In this document: one piece after another, positions 1 to 7,128 of the stretch
Position numbering within the stretch: the stretch's first letter is position 1
Layout: each line of letters opens with the position of its first letter
Source of the DNA: Pirellulaceae bacterium
GTDB lineage: Bacteria > Planctomycetota > Planctomycetia > Pirellulales > Pirellulaceae
Reading direction: 5' to 3'
Assembly (NCBI GenBank): GCA_013002105.1
Contig: JABDKS010000355.1
Coordinates: 1-22,019, forward strand
Length of the DNA stretch: 22,019 nucleotides
The notes under the pieces: generated by a model
What the model saw: only the letters and a program-made list of their open reading frames with translations
What the model was told of the DNA's origin: nothing
Databases searched by the model: none
Translations under genes and position numbers: made by a program

Positions 1-819
1 GGCCAGCATCATGTCGACCATTCGATCTACCACGCGTTCGAGTGCCATTACCTTCCGCGTTTCGCCGGTGTCTTGGTTGACCACTTCTTCTTCGGCTAAG
101 GCGCCAGCGACATCTTCGACGCTCAGCACCATGCTCGCTTCGCCGGCGATCGCGGCTCCGTAAGCAAGCCAACCGGCGCTGCGGCCCATCGCTTCGCACA
201 AGAAATACGCGCGGCCAGCGGCTGCATCGTAATTGAGATTACGGATTTCTTCGGCGAGCGTTTCGACGGCGGTGAAGAATCCAAATGTGAAATCGATGCC
301 GCTGTAGTCGTTGTCGATCGTTTTTGGCAGATGAATAATCGGAAAGCGCCGCGCGTCAGCGGGCAAGTTGTCCTGGAACAACTTCAGTTTGTTGGCGGTC
401 TTCAGCGTGTCGTCGCCGCCAATCGAAATCAACGCATCGATCTCCAGCGAGCAAAGGCCTTCGTAAACCCGTCGCAGCGGTGCGACCAATTCGGGGTCTT
501 TCAGGTGATCAGGGGAACTGACGTGTCGGCCGGGGTTGGTCCGTGCGGTCCCGATCATGATGCCCCGACTACTGCGAGCGTGGGTCAGTGTGTCGTGCGT
601 GAAACGCGTGTAATCGGCACCTTCTTGCAGCGGACCAGCCGCGGTGTACTCAGCCAATCGGCTGTAGCCGTGTTTGATGCCGAACACCTGAGCGCCTTCT
701 TCGAGAAACGAAAAGGCAGCGGTCGAAATCACCGCATTGGCCGCCGGGGCGGGGCCACCGGCGAACAGGATCGCAACGCGTTTGATGTCGAGGTTGTGAT
801 GATCGGGCATGTCGGACAT
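1..819 (-). CDS. pfkA: 6-phosphofructokinase, pyrophosphate-type (C-terminus off the window)
   Basis: Phosphorylates fructose 6-phosphate to fructose 1,6-bisphosphate in cytoplasmic glycolysis. The frame is open from an ATG at 819 to the left edge (273 residues, no stop), so the C-terminus is missing. The N-terminal phosphate-binding stretch LFAGGPAPAANAV lies near residue 19, and a long conserved block containing EAMGRSAGWLAYGAAIAGE follows the active site. Two residues separate phosphoryl donors in this family. Here the motifs read GGDD (134-137) and PKTIDND (165-171), with Asp and Lys where ATP enzymes have Gly in GGDG and PGTIDND. From family knowledge this predicts pyrophosphate, not ATP, as donor. 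A second in-frame ATG lies three codons downstream at 810. No operon partner is visible upstream. The family is sure; donor specificity is an inference from two residues. Confidence 0.93.
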   Translation of the reverse strand, partial: MSDMPDHHNLDIKRVAILFAGGPAPAANAVISTAAFSFLEEGAQVFGIKHGYSRLAEYTAAGPLQEGADYTRFTHDTLTHARSSRGIMIGTARTNPGRHVSSPDHLKDPELVAPLRRVYEGLCSLEIDALISIGGDDTLKTANKLKLFQDNLPADARRFPIIHLPKTIDNDYSGIDFTFGFFTAVETLAEEIRNLNYDAAAGRAYFLCEAMGRSAGWLAYGAAIAGEASMVLSVEDVAGALAEEEVVNQDTGETRKVMALERVVDRMVDMMLA

Positions 820-1215
820 GGAGAATCAGGGGGACAAGAAAGGGGAATGGGACGGGACACAGATTTTAGGGTTGTTGCGCGGTACGCCAAGGCGGTCAAC
901 GCGGGCAAATACACCTGCAACATCCTTTCGAGTGATCGACTAACGTTTTACGCGGTTTAGGATGATAGGTTGCCCCTTAGGCTCGGATAAGGATCGACCC
1001 GCACCGTTACTGGACGGTGAATTCGGCGGTGGTGACTTGGGGGGACGCCGGGCACACGTGGGGGACTGCGGGCGGTCTTGGGTCATACCGGGCGCACTTG
1101 GGAGAGCACCGGCACTACCCGATCGGCCGTATCGAATCCGCTCCGATTGAAACTGGTCTTCGTAAAGCCGGGCTTGTCGAATCTGGTCGTTAGGAAACCC
1201 GATGACGGCGTAACA
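820..1215. other. Gene-free region between the zinc-ribbon/TerB gene and pfk
   Basis: About 400 bases with no convincing coding frame. An open frame at 962-1150 (plus) has no family resemblance and spans the repeats. The centre carries a degenerate G-rich tandem repeat (listed separately). The pfk promoter should lie here on the minus strand, but I cannot point to a clear -10/-35 pair. No obvious terminator hairpin follows the TerB-like gene. Confidence 0.5.
1035..1116. repeat. Degenerate ~20-bp tandem repeat, four copies
   Basis: Four successive units of about 21, 21, 19 and 21 bp share a skeleton of ACTTGGG followed by a CCGGGC-like block (units begin at 1035, 1056, 1077, 1096). The similarity is clear by eye but imperfect, so unit borders are approximate. 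The array lies wholly between genes. Confidence 0.5.
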
Positions 1216-1845
1216 CTATAGCGATTCCCACTCAATCGCCATTTCGATCGTTTGCTCGTACTCGTCCTGCGACATGTCCAAGATGTCGCGCATCTCCGAA
1301 AGCAGTTTCATCTGTTGATCCCCCAGACCGCCTTCGGCCGTCGCCGCTAAGAACATCGCCTGCAATGCCCGCGAACGTTGCTCCTGGTTCCAACGTCGCG
1401 AAACCGTCAGGACGTAGTTCTTTGCATGAATTTCGTTTTCCTGTGCGATCGAACATAGATGGCCAAGCTCTTCGCGTTCGACGGCGCGCTCGAGTAATCG
1501 CGAAGCGATACGTTGCAGGGCAGCGATTTCGTTCTCAGAGATGACGCCGTCGGCCAACACCACGAGCACGGATGACCGAATCGCTTCATCGCGAAATTGT
1601 TCTTCCTGCAACGTTTCGTGATGCGTCTGATCCATTTCCAGCACGGTCAGATCCCAGTTGTTTCGGCAGCCATCGCAATCAACGAACAACTCGGCGGCAC
1701 CGACCGGAATGGTGGGTATGAAATAGAGCGTTAAGAACGGACGTCTTGCGCGAAGGCGGTAGCTTTGGGTCGTGCCACACGAAGGGCAATAAAAATCACC
1801 TCGTTCACGCGTCCGCGTCAGATTCATGGTTCCGATCAAAATCAT
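1216..1845 (-). CDS. Zinc-ribbon plus TerB-like domain protein
   Basis: A 209-residue protein of unknown physiological role. An N-terminal zinc ribbon is formed by CPSC (20-23) and CDGC (57-60). The short apolar stretch between them (FLTLYFIPTIPVG) is typical of this zinc-ribbon arrangement. Residues from about 88 onward resemble a TerB (tellurite-resistance/DnaJ-associated) helical domain, with an acidic motif LADGVISENE and a second helical repeat near AEGGLGDQQMKLL. The frame is open upstream to 1959, but that extension runs toward the intergenic repeats and has no family character. I chose ATG 1845 (MILIGTMN), which leaves a short lead before the first Cys pair; ATG 1827 is an alternative. 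No signal peptide or clear transmembrane helix. Domain calls are by pattern only, and tellurite resistance should not be assumed. Confidence 0.8.
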   Translation of the reverse strand: MILIGTMNLTRTRERGDFYCPSCGTTQSYRLRARRPFLTLYFIPTIPVGAAELFVDCDGCRNNWDLTVLEMDQTHHETLQEEQFRDEAIRSSVLVVLADGVISENEIAALQRIASRLLERAVEREELGHLCSIAQENEIHAKNYVLTVSRRWNQEQRSRALQAMFLAATAEGGLGDQQMKLLSEMRDILDMSQDEYEQTIEMAIEWESL

Positions 1846-2251
1846 GCGGATACTCTGCGGCGGGGGAAAAGCAGGGGGCAGGCTGGAGTGGCCCAGGGCG
1901 ATGGACGCGAGCGTTGGTACTCGTTGGCCAGCAAGGGTCCGGCGTTCGCTAGCAAGCAAGGACGCCGTGCTCGCCGGCAGGCAACGAGTTCGCGCCGGCA
2001 GGCAATGATTCCGCGCCGGCAGGCAAGGATGGCTCGCCAGCAGGCAATGATATCGCCAACTGGCGTTTGCAGGTATCTGTCGGCATCGGGATCGGGAACA
2101 AAATTGTTGGCAGGGTTTGTGATGATTTTGTCGATTCCGGCGTGCGTGGCGCCGATAACGGTACGGTAGCGTATGGTGACATTGGCCATTTGGAGGCTCG
2201 TGCGGACGTTACCGGTCACTTCGTACACGTTTTCAGCGGATCTCACTGGCC
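1846..2251. other. Divergent gap between the TerB-like gene and fliW
   Basis: About 400 bases separating divergent genes, so promoters for both should lie here. The half nearer the TerB-like gene is occupied by a 21-bp tandem repeat. Long frames cross the region on both strands (for example minus 1842-2429), but they owe their openness to the 21-bp period, which is divisible by three, and show only repeated peptides. No good sigma-70 hexamer pair and no strong Shine-Dalgarno ahead of fliW were seen. Confidence 0.5.
1972..2055. repeat. 21-bp tandem repeat, four good copies plus degenerate flank
   Basis: Four head-to-tail 21-bp units start at 1972, 1993, 2014 and 2035, each opening with CGCCGGCAGGCAA or a near match and ending in a variable seven or eight bases. 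Degenerate copies extend left (a 25-bp copy from 1947, and a trace near 1925). Because the unit is a multiple of three, all frames stay open and encode heptapeptide repeats such as LPAGANS on the minus strand. These are most likely a by-product. Confidence 0.85.
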
Positions 2252-2713
2252 ATGCGAATTGACACACAACGATTCGGCACTCTCGAACTTCAAACCGATC
2301 AACTGTTCTTGTTTCCCCAAGGCTTGATTGGAATGGAATCGCTCCGACACTGGGCTCTGCTGCCCGACACGGAGAATCCTTCTGTCGCATGGCTTCAGAG
2401 CGCATCACGTGGTGATCGTGCGATTGCATTGATCAGCCCACGCGCATTCTTTGACGACTACCGCGTGCGGATTTCACGCCGCGAATTGGCTTGCTTGCAT
2501 CTGACGCCGGGTGCCGAGTTGTACGTCATGACGACCGTTGCCGGCCACGTTGGCAAATTGACCACCAATCTTCGATCTCCACTGTTGATAAACCTTTCGC
2601 GTCGTTTGGGTTGTCAGGTCATTACGGACGAAGAGCAGGCGATTCAGCGGCCGCTGCCGATCGCCGCACCGCGGTCACAGACCGTCGCGGACCTGGTCAA
2701 ACGGGCTGCCTAG
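2252..2713 (+). CDS. fliW: Flagellar assembly factor FliW
   Basis: FliW binds and antagonises the translational regulator CsrA. In Bacillus, flagellin displaces FliW from the pair, linking flagellin secretion to flagellin translation. The 153-residue protein has the family length and layout: beta-rich, with [11 protein letters not shown] at 21-31, a central [18 protein letters not shown] block, and the [22 protein letters not shown] stretch near the C-terminus. The start is ATG 2252; no strong Shine-Dalgarno precedes it. csrA follows on the same strand after a 353-base gap, the classical partner arrangement, though the gap is wide enough for csrA to have its own promoter. It implies a flagellated life stage, as in swarmer cells of budding planctomycetes (inference). 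Confidence 0.93.
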   Translation: MRIDTQRFGTLELQTDQLFLFPQGLIGMESLRHWALLPDTENPSVAWLQSASRGDRAIALISPRAFFDDYRVRISRRELACLHLTPGAELYVMTTVAGHVGKLTTNLRSPLLINLSRRLGCQVITDEEQAIQRPLPIAAPRSQTVADLVKRAA

Positions 2714-2956
2714 TCGTTCTTTGGCAGCCAGTACCTTTCTTGATTGCAGAGCCAGAAGTCTGCAAACGCATGCGTAACCGTTGCGATCTGCAGCACGCTA
2801 CCCGGGGCAAGCGTCCGTTGCCAACGTCAGCTAGTGCTGGCGGGATTTAGCGATTCAATCCCGTGCTCGCATCGAACCGGCATGACCGGCATGGACCTAC
2901 CTGTGAGCTTGGATATCAATTCGTCGTTGCCTTGGACCGATCAATACCCTGTCGAG

Positions 2957-2976
2957 GGGAGTGAGGAAAGACTCCC
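2957..2976 (+). promoter_or_regulatory. Hairpin with AGGA loop upstream of csrA (candidate CsrA site)
   Basis: A perfect 6-bp stem GGGAGT/ACTCCC (2957-2962 with 2971-2976) closes an 8-base loop GAGGAAAG. From known CsrA/RsmA biology, preferred RNA targets present A(N)GGA in a hairpin loop, often with a second GGA overlapping the Shine-Dalgarno. Here the second GGA would be at 3060-3062, about 90 bases downstream. That both lie in one transcript is an inference. Confidence 0.45.
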
Positions 2977-3057
2977 GCGACTATTTGCAGGTCAACACGT
3001 CCAAGGTAGGACTGAGACTTCGAGATGACTAATCCGTTTCACCATATTGAATGACCC

Positions 3058-3062
3058 GAGGA
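3058..3062 (+). promoter_or_regulatory. csrA Shine-Dalgarno containing a GGA motif
   Basis: GAGGA at 3058-3062 sits four bases before the csrA ATG at 3067 and fixes that start. Its GGA core (3060-3062) is what CsrA itself recognises, so the site could serve both ribosome and repressor. Confidence 0.7.
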
Positions 3063-3066
3063 CAAC

Positions 3067-3297
3067 ATGCTGGTCCTTTCCCGACACCGAGACGAAAGTA
3101 TCATGATCGGCGACGACGTCGTTGTCACGATCGTTGATATCCGTGGTGACAAGGTTCGTCTTGGCATCGAGGCACCCCAATCCATCCCAGTGCATCGTCA
3201 GGAAGTATACGATGCAATCCAACGGGAAAATCGACGTGCTACCCAGACAGGGGCGGGTGCGACGAAGGACGTTCAGCCTCCGCGAGACAAAAAATAA
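3067..3297 (+). CDS. csrA: Translational regulator CsrA
   Basis: A small RNA-binding homodimer that binds GGA motifs in mRNA leaders, usually blocking ribosome access; its activity is sequestered by FliW. The 76-residue protein opens with [18 protein letters not shown] and runs through [15 protein letters not shown] to [11 protein letters not shown]. The RNA-contacting residues of the family, Leu4 and Arg44, are both present. The C-terminal 20 residues ([19 protein letters not shown]) are a polar, probably disordered tail and variable in the family. Start fixed by GAGGA four bases upstream. fliW lies upstream on the same strand; its own leader contains GGA elements suggesting negative feedback (inference). 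Confidence 0.97.
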   Translation: MLVLSRHRDESIMIGDDVVVTIVDIRGDKVRLGIEAPQSIPVHRQEVYDAIQRENRRATQTGAGATKDVQPPRDKK

Positions 3298-3659
3298 GTG
3301 GCCCAGTACGTGGTGCCCTATGCGGCGCTGCACACCTGTCATCGATCAGGCGATCGTCACGGTCACTGTGAATGACATCTCCGGGGCACCCAACACACCA
3401 TCCACCTTCAGCCCAGCAATTTGCTGGGCTGAACGTGTTGAGGGACATCGCCTTTGCGCAGATCCTGACGCAATGGCATGTGGAATTTTACCCCGCTGTA
3501 AACGGCCAAGATTCCCTGTTTTGTTACGAATAGGGGACGAGACGGCCAAGGACACTTGGCGGTCCAAGTTGCCCCTTTCTGCTCGACGCGCTATCCTTAA
3601 TCAGCATGTCCGGCCCGCTATTTGGTACGACGTTCCCTCTTTGCAGGAAAACTTTTGTG
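3298..3659. other. Gene-free region between csrA and the TraB/Tiki-like gene
   Basis: About 360 bases without a supported gene. Frames through it are shadows or extensions of flanking genes. It holds a near-perfect palindrome (3407-3433) and a small imperfect dyad around 3552-3565. A promoter for the downstream gene is expected here, but I see no convincing hexamers and no sigma-54 signature. Confidence 0.5.
3407..3433. repeat. 27-nt palindrome (13-bp perfect arms, one-base centre)
   Basis: The arms TTCAGCCCAGCAA (3407-3419) and its exact reverse complement (3421-3433) flank a single T at 3420. The absence of a loop makes it a cruciform-type dyad more than an RNA hairpin, and no T-run follows, so it is not a classical intrinsic terminator. 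It lies about 110 bases after the csrA stop. It could be a protein-binding dyad or a member of a dispersed palindromic repeat family. Confidence 0.8.
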
Positions 3660-4634
3660 ATGCGTTTGCTCTTATTGATGTTAGCCGCGCTGTGGTTTTC
3701 GATCGACGCGGTCTGTGCCCTGGCCCAACAGGCCGTCGCAGAACCGCCTGTCGCAACCGAGCCACCCGTCGCAGCCGAGCCGAAGGACGCAGCTGCCAAA
3801 GCGGATGAGGGTGCGGATGAGGGTGAATCCGAAGACGCAAAAGCCGAACCGCTCTATCTGCGTGTCCACAAGAACGACAAGGGCAAGCTGTCCGCGTTGC
3901 AAACAGCCATCGTCCGCTATCGCGGAAAAAAGGGCACCGCTTACGAAGGTCGCGTGGTGGACTTGGTAGGCGTCGTCCACATCGGACAGCGCGAGTACTA
4001 CCTGGACCTCAATAATCGACTGTCAAAATATGACTCGGTCCTGTACGAACTGGTGGCACCCGATGGAACGCGGATTCGTCCGGAAGACTTGCAGAAGCGA
4101 CGTTCACTGCTCGCATCGATGCAAACGGGCATGAAAGACATGCTGAATTTGGAGTATCAGCTGGAGTTGATCGATTACATGGCGAATAACTTCAAGCATG
4201 CTGATATGAGTCCCGAGGAGTTTTCCAAGGATCTGAAGCGACGCGGGGATAGCCTTTGGAAAATGGGCGCGCGAATGATGGGCGCCGGACTCGCTTCGCA
4301 AGCGGCCACCGGTGGCGACACGGGATTGTTGTTTGCTCTGTTCAGTACCGAGCGGTCCAAGAAGATGAAGCAGGCGATGGCGCGTCAGTTGGTCGACATC
4401 GAAACGGTCACTGCCGGGATGGACGACGCCAACGGCGACAATACCTTGATCAAAGGCCGCAACGAAAAGGCGTTTAAGGTCTTGCGCGAGCAGCTCGACG
4501 CTGGAAAGAAAAACGTCGCCGTTTTCTACGGGGCCGGTCACCTGCCAGACATGGCGGAGCGGCTCGAACAAGAATTCGATATGCAGCCCAAGAAAACGAC
4601 CTGGTTGAACGCCTGGGACCTAACCCGCAATTAG
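3660..4634 (+). CDS. Secreted TraB/PrgY/Tiki-superfamily protein
   Basis: Probably an exported protein with a TraB-type (Tiki/GumN-related) hydrolase-like fold; substrate unknown. ATG 3660 begins a signal peptide (MRLLLLMLAALWFSIDAV, cleavage likely after ALA near 22) and is preceded by AGGAAA. The longer frame from 3606 would bury the signal, so I rejected it. Residues about 25-62 are a low-complexity Ala/Pro/Glu/Asp linker with repeated EPPV units. The folded part starts near 64. Its conserved first strand VVDLVGVVHIG places His107 in the position of the family's conserved His, followed by YDSVLYELV, and a C-terminal motif IKGRNEKAF ... AVFYGAGHLPDMAERL places a second His at 294. Both blocks are the hallmarks of the superfamily. 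The 324-residue length is normal. No functional link to the fliW-csrA pair upstream is evident. Confidence 0.82.
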   Translation: MRLLLLMLAALWFSIDAVCALAQQAVAEPPVATEPPVAAEPKDAAAKADEGADEGESEDAKAEPLYLRVHKNDKGKLSALQTAIVRYRGKKGTAYEGRVVDLVGVVHIGQREYYLDLNNRLSKYDSVLYELVAPDGTRIRPEDLQKRRSLLASMQTGMKDMLNLEYQLELIDYMANNFKHADMSPEEFSKDLKRRGDSLWKMGARMMGAGLASQAATGGDTGLLFALFSTERSKKMKQAMARQLVDIETVTAGMDDANGDNTLIKGRNEKAFKVLREQLDAGKKNVAVFYGAGHLPDMAERLEQEFDMQPKKTTWLNAWDLTRN

Positions 4635-4713
4635 CGTCACGGTCGAATGCTCTTAGCTGGCAACGAAGTTAACGCGGCGAGATCGGTTGCGTTGGGCAAA
4701 ATGCCAATGAATG

Positions 4714-4783
4714 GATTACCGCGCAATGATCACCACGCAGTGATTACCGCGCAGTGATGACGGTAATCTGATTACTGTGTGAT
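4714..4783. repeat. 14-bp tandem repeat, five copies
   Basis: Units start at 4714, 4728, 4742, 4756 and 4770, each beginning GAT and modelled on GATTACCGCGCAGT; copies 1-3 are close, copies 4 and 5 diverged. The array sits between the convergent TraB/Tiki-like gene and metF, and its last unit ends two bases before the metF stop codon. No other feature is visible in this gap. Confidence 0.8.
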
Positions 4784-4785
4784 CG

Positions 4786-5667
4786 TCACTTTGCGTCGAC
4801 ACCCAATGGCAGTCCCTCGATCAACTTTTCTGCCGCGTCGCTTTTGTTCAGTACGTAGTAGTGAATTCCAGGAATGTCGTTGTTCAACAAATCGACGGTT
4901 TGTTGACGCGCGTGGTCGACACCAATGTCGAACTGGTAGTCGGCGTCGTCGCTCTCGTTCATTGCCGATTCGAGTTCCTTTGGTATACGCGCCTTACACA
5001 TCGTCGCAATGCGTGTTGCCTGCTTGAAATTGGTCACCGGCAGGATGCCAGGAACGATGGGGACGTTGATGCCGGCGGCCACACATGCATCGCGGAATCG
5101 ATAGAAATCGGCGTTGTCATAAAAAAGTTGCGTGATGATGACGTCCGCTCCGGCATCGACTTTGCGTTTCAAGTTGTCCAAATCAGTGGTCGCATCAGGA
5201 GCTTCCTGGTGAACTTCCGGGTAGCCCGCCACGGCGATACCAAAATCGTCCGCAAACTCACGTCGGATCAGATCGACCAATTCATTGGCGTAACGCAGTC
5301 CGCCCTCGACTGCCTCGAACGTTTCGCTGCCTTTGGGCGGATCGCCTCGTAGGGCAACGATGTAACCGGTGCCTTGGGATTTGGCTTCCTGGAGGTAGTC
5401 GACCAATTGCTCGACCGTCGATCCGACACAAGTCAGGTGCGATGCCACCGGTAGCTTGGTGATCTCGCGAACTTTGGCCAGTACATCGAGCGTTGTTCCG
5501 CGCGTTGATCCGCCGGCACCGTAGGTGCACGTGAAGTAGCTGGGGCGAAATTCCATCAGGCGTTTGACGTTCTGGCAAAGCGTCTTGATGCCCGCTTCGG
5601 TTTTGGGAGGGAACAGCTCGAACGAAATCGCACAGTTCGAACCGGTGTAATGATCAGCGAGACTCAT
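4786..5667 (-). CDS. metF: Methylenetetrahydrofolate reductase
   Basis: Flavoenzyme reducing 5,10-methylenetetrahydrofolate to 5-methyltetrahydrofolate, the methyl donor for methionine synthesis, in the cytoplasm. The 293-residue protein is close to the usual ~295. It begins MSLADHYTGS and has the family motif FELFPPKT (17-24), with the catalytic-site Glu, then ALRGDPPKG (105-113), TQLFYDN (179-185) with FAD/folate-site residues, and a C-terminal PGIHYYVLN. The frame is open upstream to 5829, but that stretch runs through a short tandem repeat and is not family-like, so ATG 5667 is preferred. No methionine pathway partner adjoins it. It converges with the TraB/Tiki-like gene across a 14-bp repeat array. 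Confidence 0.96.
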   Translation of the reverse strand: MSLADHYTGSNCAISFELFPPKTEAGIKTLCQNVKRLMEFRPSYFTCTYGAGGSTRGTTLDVLAKVREITKLPVASHLTCVGSTVEQLVDYLQEAKSQGTGYIVALRGDPPKGSETFEAVEGGLRYANELVDLIRREFADDFGIAVAGYPEVHQEAPDATTDLDNLKRKVDAGADVIITQLFYDNADFYRFRDACVAAGINVPIVPGILPVTNFKQATRIATMCKARIPKELESAMNESDDADYQFDIGVDHARQQTVDLLNNDIPGIHYYVLNKSDAAEKLIEGLPLGVDAK

Positions 5668-5710
5668 GGGGGACCTGGACGCAGACGAAACTAAGAATTG
5701 GCAGTGCTGA

Positions 5711-5755
5711 CGGATCCAACACAGTCGGATCCAGTACTGTCGGAGCTTGCAAGCA
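5711..5755. repeat. 15-bp tandem repeat, two good copies and one weak
   Basis: Units at 5711 and 5726 share CGGATCCA and a similar tail; a third unit at 5741 keeps only CGGA and general composition. Short, so chance cannot be excluded, but it resembles in style the longer arrays in other gaps of this window. Confidence 0.45.
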
Positions 5756-6019
5756 ACTGACGCATTGTAGTTGCCTGGCTCCATTCTCAATCCCGCCCGC
5801 CCTCTGGGGCAAGGTCCAATTGGCCCCAAAATGTCGCTGTCGGGGATGTAATGTCCGTCGTCGCTGGGTGTGGCAGATCAATGCTGCCACCGACGGCGTG
5901 ACCATTGATCTTGTCGTCGTCGTCGTGATTTCAGTACGGAAACCTTGGAAATCCGGCGTCCAAAGCCGCTCAACGGGAGCGGTCGATCACAACTGGGCCG
6001 GCGAGCAGCACCAAGCGGC

Positions 6020-6026
6020 AAGGAGG
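6020..6026 (+). promoter_or_regulatory. Strong Shine-Dalgarno deciding a GTG start
   Basis: AAGGAGG at 6020-6026 is followed by five bases and GTG at 6032. This near-ideal site argues for the GTG start over the upstream ATG at 5945 and the downstream ATG at 6098. Most other genes in the window have weak or no such site. Confidence 0.75.
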
Positions 6027-6031
6027 CCGAG

Positions 6032-7123
6032 GTGGGGATTTTTTCGAGTCGACGGCGACTAAAGAAAAACGATTCTTTTGCATCGCTGGTTCCCGGAATG
6101 CGATGGTTGGGGCCGATTCTGAGCGTCAGCGGCATCTGCTGCGTCATCGTGTACGCGCTGACCGGCAAGTTTCAGTTCAAGGCATTCGATGACTTTTTGA
6201 ACGATGCTGGGGTGACCGGTACGCCGGTCGTCTTGCCCGCGCCGGGCAATCGATCGCCCGAAACGATCCGCATCGCCACGTTTAATATCAAGACGTTTGG
6301 CGAGAAAAAATCGAGCACGCGAATGGTCCCGGCTGAGAACATTGATGTGATGGGGACGCTGGCGCAGGTCGTCAGTACGTTTGATTTGGTTGCGATTCAA
6401 GAGGTACGCAGTCAAGACGGCACACCCATCCGCCGCCTGATTGACTTGATCAACCAATCTGGTGGTCAGTACACCGCCACATTGAGCGAGCCGATCGGGG
6501 ATGAACATTACACCGAATCCTATGCGTATGTCTGGGACGACACGCGGATTCGGATGATTCAAAACAGCGCGTACGTGGTTCATGACGAAGAAAATCGAAT
6601 GTATCGCGAACCAATGGTCGCGTCGTTCGAGACACGGGCGGTGTCATCGGATGCTCGTCGACCCTTTCGATTCACCTTGATTAACGCGCATACCGATCCG
6701 GACAAGGTTTCGCCCAATGCGATGGCCAACGAAATCAACGTGTTGGACGATGTGTTTGTCCGCGTTCGGCAGTACGAATATGACACGGCTGGCGAAGAAG
6801 ATTGTTTGTTGCTTGGGGATTTGAACGTCGACAGTCGCGGGTTGCAGGAACTGTCGCGGATCCCCAATCTTGTCAGCCTGGTCGGTGATCAGTTTACCAA
6901 CACACGCCGAACGGCCACTTACGATCACATCTTGATGGACAGCTATACCACGCGGGAATACACAGGCAATCGCGGCGTGCTGGATTTTCAATCGCACCTG
7001 GGTCTGACAGAGCGACAGGCGTTGCTGATCAGCGATCACATGCCGGTGTGGGCAGAATTCAGCGTTTACGAAGCCCCGCGAATCGACCCGGTTGCCTCGT
7101 CATCAACACGCGTGATTCGTTAA
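6032..7123 (+). CDS. Membrane-anchored endonuclease/exonuclease/phosphatase family protein
   Basis: A metal-dependent phosphoesterase of the EEP (DNase I-like) superfamily; substrate unknown. With the GTG start the protein has 363 residues. A basic N-terminus (SRRRLKKN) precedes one hydrophobic segment at about 25-45, so the domain is probably held at the outer face of the inner membrane. Catalytic landmarks are all present: IATFNIKTFG with Asn85, AIQEV with metal-binding Glu124, NAHTDP with His220, GDLNVD with Asp263 and Asn265, YDHIL, and SDHMPVW with Asp335-His336. The overall order matches secreted nuclease-like members more closely than inositol phosphatases or AP endonucleases, but this is a judgement by eye. 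It converges tightly with the acyltransferase gene (5 bases between stops). Confidence 0.88.
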   Translation: MGIFSSRRRLKKNDSFASLVPGMRWLGPILSVSGICCVIVYALTGKFQFKAFDDFLNDAGVTGTPVVLPAPGNRSPETIRIATFNIKTFGEKKSSTRMVPAENIDVMGTLAQVVSTFDLVAIQEVRSQDGTPIRRLIDLINQSGGQYTATLSEPIGDEHYTESYAYVWDDTRIRMIQNSAYVVHDEENRMYREPMVASFETRAVSSDARRPFRFTLINAHTDPDKVSPNAMANEINVLDDVFVRVRQYEYDTAGEEDCLLLGDLNVDSRGLQELSRIPNLVSLVGDQFTNTRRTATYDHILMDSYTTREYTGNRGVLDFQSHLGLTERQALLISDHMPVWAEFSVYEAPRIDPVASSSTRVIR

Positions 7124-7128
7124 ACGAA

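Larger units (their letters stand above)
2714..3066 (+). other. fliW-csrA intergenic region / csrA leader
   Basis: 353 bases without a recognisable gene. A plus-strand open frame (2744-3028) exists but resembles no family and lacks a ribosome binding site; its last 45 codons from ATG 2891 could at most be a small peptide. The last 110 bases hold a GGA-loop hairpin (2957-2976), a further GGA at 3009-3011, and the csrA ribosome binding site. Confidence 0.5.
5668..6031. other. Divergent gap between metF and the EEP-family gene
   Basis: About 360 bases between divergent genes; promoters for both are expected, but none can be named. The metF-proximal part contains a 15-bp repeat (5711-5755). The downstream end carries the strong Shine-Dalgarno of the next gene. 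Open frames through this region continue from neighbouring genes and show no domain. Confidence 0.5.

Noticed and set aside
331..960. 209-codon plus-strand frame at the left end
   Set aside because: It is antisense to the clear phosphofructokinase frame, and its product matches no family.
1842..2429. 195-codon minus-strand frame with ACRR-type repeats
   Set aside because: It crosses the 21-bp tandem repeat and overlaps fliW; its openness comes from the repeat period.
2744..3028. 94-codon plus-strand frame between fliW and csrA
   Set aside because: No Shine-Dalgarno, no family resemblance, and it overlaps the putative regulatory hairpin; a 45-codon peptide from 2891 cannot be excluded.
3473..3490. 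TGGCATG-like sequence as a sigma-54 promoter
   Set aside because: The -12 GC element is missing at the required spacing.
5945..6031. Upstream extension of the EEP-family protein from ATG 5945
   Set aside because: AAGGAGG five bases before GTG 6032 is a much better initiation signal, and the extension has no conserved character.
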